Shown: positions 5,451-9,454 of the stretch, in pieces
How positions within the stretch are numbered: position 1 is the first letter of the stretch
Layout: each line of letters starts with the position of its first letter
DNA from: UBA7328 sp036479115
GTDB taxonomy: Bacteria > Bacteroidota > Bacteroidia > Chitinophagales > Saprospiraceae
Length of the DNA: 9,454 nucleotides
Reading direction: 5' to 3'
NCBI GenBank assembly: GCA_036479115.1
Contig: JAZGFD010000207.1
Location: forward strand, 1-9,454
The notes under the pieces: generated by a model
What the model was told of the DNA's origin: nothing
The model's database searches: none
What the model saw: only the letters and a program-made list of their open reading frames with translations
Translations under genes and position numbers: made by a program

Positions 5451-6803
5451 TTAAAATTTATTTGGTAGAACGATAGTGAAAATAGATCCTTCTCCTTCTA
5501 TTGACTCTACTTTCAATGTTCCACCATGACCATTAGTAATAATATCATAACTCATGGAAAGACCAAGACCAGTACCTTCACCTGTAGGTTTAGTTGTAAA
5601 AAATGGCTGAAATATTTTATCCAATACATCACTTGGAATACCATTGCCATTGTCTTTTACGCTTATTTCAATTCCTATTTTAGTCTTTTTAGTTTTCAAC
5701 CAAACCGTTGGTGCAAATTCTTCGCTTTTTGAAAGTTTCGTATGACTTACAGCGTAAAAAGCATTGGTAATCAAATTTAGGATTACACGTCCGATATCTT
5801 GAGTAATTATATTAATAATTTCAATGGAATCATCAAAATCTGTTTTCATGGTGGCATTAAAAGATTTGTCTTTAGCTCTGAGACCATGATAAGCCAGCCT
5901 GAGATATTCATCACTTAAGGCATTAATATCGGTTGGTGTTTTTTCTCCGTCACTGGTTCTTGAATGCTCTAGCATACCTTTGACTATGGCATCGGCTCGT
6001 TTCCCATGATTATTGATTTTTTCCAAATTTTGTTTTATATCTGAAGCAATCGCTTTGACTTCTTCCATATCGCCTTTGTCAATTTCTGCAATCATCTCTT
6101 CAATTAGTTCATTGTTTACTTCCGCAAAATTATTGACAAAGTTGAGAGGGTTCTTTATTTCATGTGCTATCCCAGCAGTAAGTTCTCCTAAGGAAGCCAT
6201 TTTTTCGGATTGGATGAGTTGAGCCTGAGTAGATTTTAAATCATCAAGGGCGTGTATTAATTCCTCTTTTTGTAAAGTAAGTTCTCCCGTTCGCTCTACT
6301 ACTAAGTTCTCCAATTCAGCTTTCATAAATTGGGCTTGTTGATATTCTTTTTCTTTTGCTTCCGCTTTTAAACGTTCTTTTTCTAGAGCTTTTCTCTGTC
6401 TTCTACTGATAATTAACATAGCCACAAGCCATATAAATGCAAAAGATGAGGCCGTTTCGAAATAGTTTTGCCAAGCAGTATAAGTTGACTGATTGATAAG
6501 AATAGTAGCCTGTTCAATCAAATTGACAACCACCAAAGGTAATAATGCAAGGCTCAATGATTTGATAGGAAGAAACTCTTTTCGAATATAAGAGAGGTAG
6601 AATAAAAAGAAAGTCAGAATAAGAGCAATCCATACTGTAACAGGCCTGATTAAATCTATTGATGTTTCTAATATTAAAAGTATAATACAAATTGATAGCG
6701 CAATAATAAAATACTTTCGCCATAAAGGATAAATTGTTTTAGTCTGCTCATTTGATTGTAGAATCGAGAAAATGACTATTAATATGATAAAATCATTGTG
6801 CAT
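5451..6803 (-). CDS. Membrane-bound sensor histidine kinase (HK1)
   Basis: The 450-residue protein has about five hydrophobic helices in its first 133 residues (roughly 4-17, 31-47, 54-72, 82-102, 117-133) with very short loops, so any sensing is likely within the membrane or by a partner. A coiled-coil linker (134-200) carries the signal to the DHp domain, with phospho-acceptor H214 in GIAHEIKNPLNFV. The ATPase domain has N343/N347 (ILNLITNAFYAV), the G1 box DNGNGIP (D384), FFTTKPTGEG and GTGLGL. All catalytic boxes are intact. It is a close paralogue of HK2 from about residue 190 onward. It sits 47 bases upstream of the single-domain regulator, its likely substrate. The ATG at 6803 places the first hydrophobic helix at residue 4; no better start is visible. 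The input signal is unknown. Confidence 0.93.
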   Translation of the reverse strand: MHNDFIILIVIFSILQSNEQTKTIYPLWRKYFIIALSICIILLILETSIDLIRPVTVWIALILTFFLFYLSYIRKEFLPIKSLSLALLPLVVVNLIEQATILINQSTYTAWQNYFETASSFAFIWLVAMLIISRRQRKALEKERLKAEAKEKEYQQAQFMKAELENLVVERTGELTLQKEELIHALDDLKSTQAQLIQSEKMASLGELTAGIAHEIKNPLNFVNNFAEVNNELIEEMIAEIDKGDMEEVKAIASDIKQNLEKINNHGKRADAIVKGMLEHSRTSDGEKTPTDINALSDEYLRLAYHGLRAKDKSFNATMKTDFDDSIEIINIITQDIGRVILNLITNAFYAVSHTKLSKSEEFAPTVWLKTKKTKIGIEISVKDNGNGIPSDVLDKIFQPFFTTKPTGEGTGLGLSMSYDIITNGHGGTLKVESIEGEGSIFTIVLPNKF

Positions 6804-6927
6804 AGAGGAAAGGTAAATATTTATATGTTGTCCAACAAAATAATTTTGAATTCTAAAATGTATTAACTTTTATTCCAATAACTATTATATTGATAAATAA
6901 ATTTTATACTAAGTATTCTGGAACAGA

Positions 6928-7062
6928 TTACCAAAAGATTAATTTTATAACATGCTCCTCATTTATAATATTTGTATTTCTGTTCACAGACAAAGAGATT
7001 AGAAATTTCGCTCCCTCTCCATCAAGATCCTTAACAATATCATCATTAGCCAAAATCACAGA
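6928..7062 (-). pseudogene. Possible remnant of a third histidine kinase, C-terminal tip
   Basis: In the 387 bases between HK2 and HK1, one - strand frame bounded by stops (7063-7065 and 6928-6930) encodes 45 residues containing DIVKDLDGEGAKFLISLSV. This resembles the end of the neighbouring kinases: HK2 has YDIVKAHGG and then GKGSKFLIEL, while HK1 has GEGSIFTIVL. The remnant reads as if DIVK were joined directly to GEGAKFLISL after loss of the intervening strand. No ATP-binding boxes remain and there is no ATG start. The similarity is short and could be chance, so this is offered as a likely gene relic from duplication and decay within a kinase cluster. Confidence 0.35.
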
Positions 7063-7092
7063 TTAGCACCGATTTGTGCATTCCACAGATTA
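7057..7092. repeat. Short repeats in the HK2-HK1 spacer
   Basis: The motif cacagatta occurs at 7057-7065 and again at 7084-7092. Between them, cacagat (7057-7063) can pair with atttgtg (7072-7078) using one G-U, and gcac (7066-7069) with gtgc (7076-7079). About 60 bases further on, aatcc recurs three times within aatccgtgtaatccattaatcc-type sequence (about 7156-7176). From memory, phrases like these recur in intergenic DNA of Bacteroidota genomes, which suggests a dispersed repeat; copy number elsewhere cannot be seen here. The rest of the 6804-7190 spacer holds the possible kinase remnant and AT-rich DNA that should contain the HK1 promoter, which could not be placed. Confidence 0.4.
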
Positions 7093-7190
7093 ATAACTTC
7101 TTTCTGATGCCTGTTTACTCTTCTTTTTATTCCTCAACTCTCAAGCCATTCTTAAATCCGTGTAATCCATTAATCCATTTCATACGTGAT

Positions 7191-8285
7191 TTAGACTTTG
7201 GGAAGTTCAATCAGAAACTTACTCCCCTTCCCAACTGCACTTTCAACTTTAATCTCACCTCCATGCGCTTTCACAATATCATAACTTAGCGACAACCCCA
7301 AACCAGTACCCTGTCCTGTAGGTTTGGTAGTAAAAAAAGGTTGGAAGATTTTGTCTTTTACTTCTTCTGGGATTCCATTTCCATTGTCACTAACTGAGAT
7401 TTGGATAAGTCCTCCCCCTGCACCCCCTCCAGAGGGAGATACTTCTTCTTGCCTCGCTTTGGAGGGAGTTAACAAGAGTTTTGTAGTCACTGATACAGTA
7501 GGCCTATAAGTGTTATCAGAAGATGTAGAACGATCTTGAACAGCATAAAAAGCATTGGTAATCAGATTAAGAATGACACGACCTATATCCGGAGGTATAA
7601 TATTAATTTTTCCTATTGACTCATCAAAATCTGTTTCCATTATTGCATTGAAGGATTTGTCTTTTGCTCGTAGGCCATGATAAGCTAATCGAAGATATTC
7701 ATCCACTAATTTATTAATATCAGTAGGAATTTTTTCGCCACTTCTACTGCGACTATGTTGGAGCATATTTTTTACAATGCCATCAGCTCTCTTTCCGTGA
7801 TAAATTATTTTTAGCTCATTTTCTATCACATCATTTGCAATGGATTCTGCCTCTCTTACATTTCCATCATTCATCTCTTCCTTCATTTCTTCTAGCAACT
7901 CGACATTTACCTCAGAGAAATTATTTACAAAATTCAGTGGATTCTGAATCTCGTGTGCTATTCCAGCAGTAAGTTCCCCAAGTGAAGACATTTTTTCTGA
8001 TTGGATGAGTTGGGCCTGGGCGGATTTTAATTCTTCCAGTGATTTATTTAGAGCTGAATTGGATTCTTCAATGCCCTTTCTTTTTTGCTCCAATTCTTCA
8101 ATGGTTTCTTCTAACAATATTCCTGTTGTACGTTTTATTTTTTCAGTTCTCCCCAGTTTAAATTCCAAAATCTCAATTTCAGAATCAAGCTTTTTGATTA
8201 ACTTTAGAAGTGCATTATTTTCCTCTGCACCAAGGTGCTCAAAATTATTTATTGTGCTAAGAATGGATTGGAGAATTGTATTCAT
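7191..8285 (-). CDS. Soluble histidine kinase paired with the FIST sensor (HK2)
   Basis: The 364-residue protein has no transmembrane helix and no recognisable sensor domain. Residues 1-98 are mostly coiled coil (EEATIEELEQKRK-like stretch around 58-90). The DHp domain carries H111 in GIAHEIQNPLNFV. The ATPase domain has N240/N244 (ILNLITNAFYAV), G1 box DNGNGIP (D300), FFTTKPTGQG and GTGLGL. Between the N and G1 boxes sits an extra stretch of about 20 residues (roughly 270-292, rich in Pro, Ser and Gly) that is absent from HK1. It lies in a loop position, so activity may be kept. The ATG follows the FIST stop codon by 1 base, so the two proteins should be made together. With no input domain of its own, this kinase probably takes its signal from FIST. 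Its cognate receiver is probably one of the two downstream receivers, but a 387-base gap intervenes. Confidence 0.93.
   Translation of the reverse strand: MNTILQSILSTINNFEHLGAEENNALLKLIKKLDSEIEILEFKLGRTEKIKRTTGILLEETIEELEQKRKGIEESNSALNKSLEELKSAQAQLIQSEKMSSLGELTAGIAHEIQNPLNFVNNFSEVNVELLEEMKEEMNDGNVREAESIANDVIENELKIIYHGKRADGIVKNMLQHSRSRSGEKIPTDINKLVDEYLRLAYHGLRAKDKSFNAIMETDFDESIGKINIIPPDIGRVILNLITNAFYAVQDRSTSSDNTYRPTVSVTTKLLLTPSKARQEEVSPSGGGAGGGLIQISVSDNGNGIPEEVKDKIFQPFFTTKPTGQGTGLGLSLSYDIVKAHGGEIKVESAVGKGSKFLIELPKV
7411..7473. repeat. GC-rich palindromic repeat-like insertion inside HK2
   Basis: This roughly 63-base stretch is far richer in C and G than its surroundings. It contains ccctcc (7425-7430) and ggaggg (7461-7466) as inverted arms, and a smaller dyad ccctc/gaggg (7425-7429 and 7432-7436). 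Read on the coding strand it is open and encodes SKARQEEVSPSGGGAGGG plus flanking residues. Alignment with the paralogue HK1 shows HK1 has 12 residues between its TV and ISV anchors where HK2 has 31, a net gain of 19 residues exactly here. This is best read as a small repeat element inserted in frame into a surface loop. Similar phrases seem familiar from other Bacteroidota, but that is from memory. Confidence 0.6.
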
Positions 8286-8286
8286 A

Positions 8287-9423
8287 CTACCTCTCTCGTA
8301 GGGTTATAACACAAGATGATAGATTGTGCATTTCAAGATTGCCACCTTTAGTTCTACCCAACTCTGCATTAGAAAACATTCCAACTAGGGGTACATTCCA
8401 AACTTCTTGAATACCTTCTATTTCTTTACTCATTAGAGGGCCAAATGCGATCAATCTGCCAGCACAGGTTAAATAAATCATGGCATCTATATCTGGTGTT
8501 TCACTATGGAGATCTTTACATTGGTCAATTACCTCTTCTATAGCATCGAAATCGGGGGGTAATGAAAATTTGATTTTTGACCCTTGCGGTACAGTACCAC
8601 TACAATAGAAAGAGTGATCATCCCAATTGACTACTAAACCTGGTCGCATAACAGCTTCCCCATTCTCTCTTTGCAATTGTATAGTACAATTGGTAGCTAT
8701 TTCCATTAATATATCTTTGTTGTCTTGTCTTAAATTGGTCACACCTCCATACTTTGCAGTTATATCTAAAGCAGGTATATCGTTGATGGTATAAACTCTA
8801 TTTCCTTCACTTTTAGTTACTGTTTTTTCTGTCCCCATGGATTTCCACCCACAAGTGGCTCGCCCCTTCATTTCGACTTTGTCACCATCAAAAGTGAGTA
8901 CTACCAATCCTCGATTACTTTCCCCTACATTACTAAAGATAAATTGATTGGTCATAGAAAAATTATCACCAGCCATGCAACCAAAAATGTTTACATCTTT
9001 ACCCACAATGACTTCAAACCCAAAAAGAATTTCTTCTGCATTGGTCTCTAGATTACTTCCAGCTATTAGAAATATTGGTTTGTCAAAATCTGTCATGGAT
9101 TGTTTGGCAATTTTATGCGATACCTGACGATAACCTTGTTCGCTATACTCTTCAAGATATATTTTGAAAAAATCCTTATTCAAATCTAAGAGTAATATAC
9201 ATGTAGTATCTTTTTCAACTTCATCATCAATAAATTCTCCATTGGTGGTAGCCCCAAATATGGAAATGTCTTGATGAATGAGCACCTTTGATATAGCATC
9301 GATATCTTGAGTGATAGCTACAAATACAATGGCAAGAGTAGGTTGAAAATCTACATCAGTACATTTTTGCAATTCAGTTTTAATTTCTTGATCTGATTTT
9401 CCTTTGATCGATTTTGCGTGCAT
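8287..9423 (-). CDS. FIST-domain sensory protein
   Basis: The 378-residue soluble protein spans FIST_N (about 25-210) and FIST_C (about 220-370) with nothing else. Family signatures include GATTNGEF (57-64), FGCMAGDNFSMTNQFIF (147-163), GWKSMGTEKTVTKSEGNRVY (192-211) followed by IPALDI (216-221), and the C-terminal block GMFSNAELGR with HNLSSCVITL (348-375). FIST proteins are predicted small-ligand sensors (amino acids proposed), and some, renamed NosP, bind haem and nitric oxide and control a neighbouring kinase. Here the stop is 1 base before the ATG of a kinase lacking a sensor domain, a strong sign of a sensor-kinase pair. No haem ligand could be assigned from sequence alone. The ATG at 9423 gives a full-length domain. 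The 31 bases upstream are AT-rich and too few to define a promoter or tell whether the operon starts earlier. Confidence 0.93.
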   Translation of the reverse strand: MHAKSIKGKSDQEIKTELQKCTDVDFQPTLAIVFVAITQDIDAISKVLIHQDISIFGATTNGEFIDDEVEKDTTCILLLDLNKDFFKIYLEEYSEQGYRQVSHKIAKQSMTDFDKPIFLIAGSNLETNAEEILFGFEVIVGKDVNIFGCMAGDNFSMTNQFIFSNVGESNRGLVVLTFDGDKVEMKGRATCGWKSMGTEKTVTKSEGNRVYTINDIPALDITAKYGGVTNLRQDNKDILMEIATNCTIQLQRENGEAVMRPGLVVNWDDHSFYCSGTVPQGSKIKFSLPPDFDAIEEVIDQCKDLHSETPDIDAMIYLTCAGRLIAFGPLMSKEIEGIQEVWNVPLVGMFSNAELGRTKGGNLEMHNLSSCVITLRER

Positions 9424-9454
9424 TTTATATTTATTGAATTAGTAATATAGTAAA

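Noticed and set aside
7074..7289. A + strand open frame of 71 codons overlapping the HK2 3' end
   Set aside because: It is antisense to the kinase gene and the spacer, and its translation lacks any domain-like features.

Overview
The window looks like the genome of a Bacteroidota bacterium, most likely a Cytophagales-type relative. It is AT-rich, has weak or absent Shine-Dalgarno sequences, and its kinase and receiver proteins have a style common in that group. No marker gene is present, so the taxonomy is inference.

Layout. Positions 1-109 are the last 35 codons of an IS66-family transposase, so the window opens at the edge of an insertion sequence. About 780 bases without a convincing gene follow, holding an octamer tandem repeat and a long hairpin at 758-806. 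On the + strand come two secreted or membrane proteins. The first (889-2604) is exported, with an N-terminal region of unknown function, an LGFP-like segment, a cohesin-like domain and a C-terminal type I dockerin. The second (2644-3423) has a signal peptide, a cohesin domain, one transmembrane helix and a cytoplasmic coiled coil. A short possible gene (3497-3709), a cluster of hairpins and a probable gene remnant (3812-3970) follow.

The remaining 5.5 kb is on the - strand and reads right to left as a signalling cluster. A FIST-domain ligand sensor lies 1 base upstream of a soluble histidine kinase (HK2). After a 387-base gap holding a possible kinase remnant come a membrane histidine kinase (HK1), a single-domain response regulator, and a receiver-class III adenylate cyclase that overlaps the regulator by 26 bases. 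The two kinases are close paralogues. HK2 carries a GC-rich, repeat-like in-frame insertion that HK1 lacks.

How the genes may work together. FIST probably senses a small molecule and controls HK2, which has no input domain of its own. HK1 probably reads a membrane signal. One or both could phosphorylate the two receivers, and one output would be cAMP. On the + strand, the dockerin of the first protein may dock on the membrane-anchored cohesin of the second, while its own cohesin could hold another dockerin. This would be a small cohesin-dockerin surface assembly with no glycoside hydrolase in view. Nothing in the sequence links the two blocks beyond adjacency.
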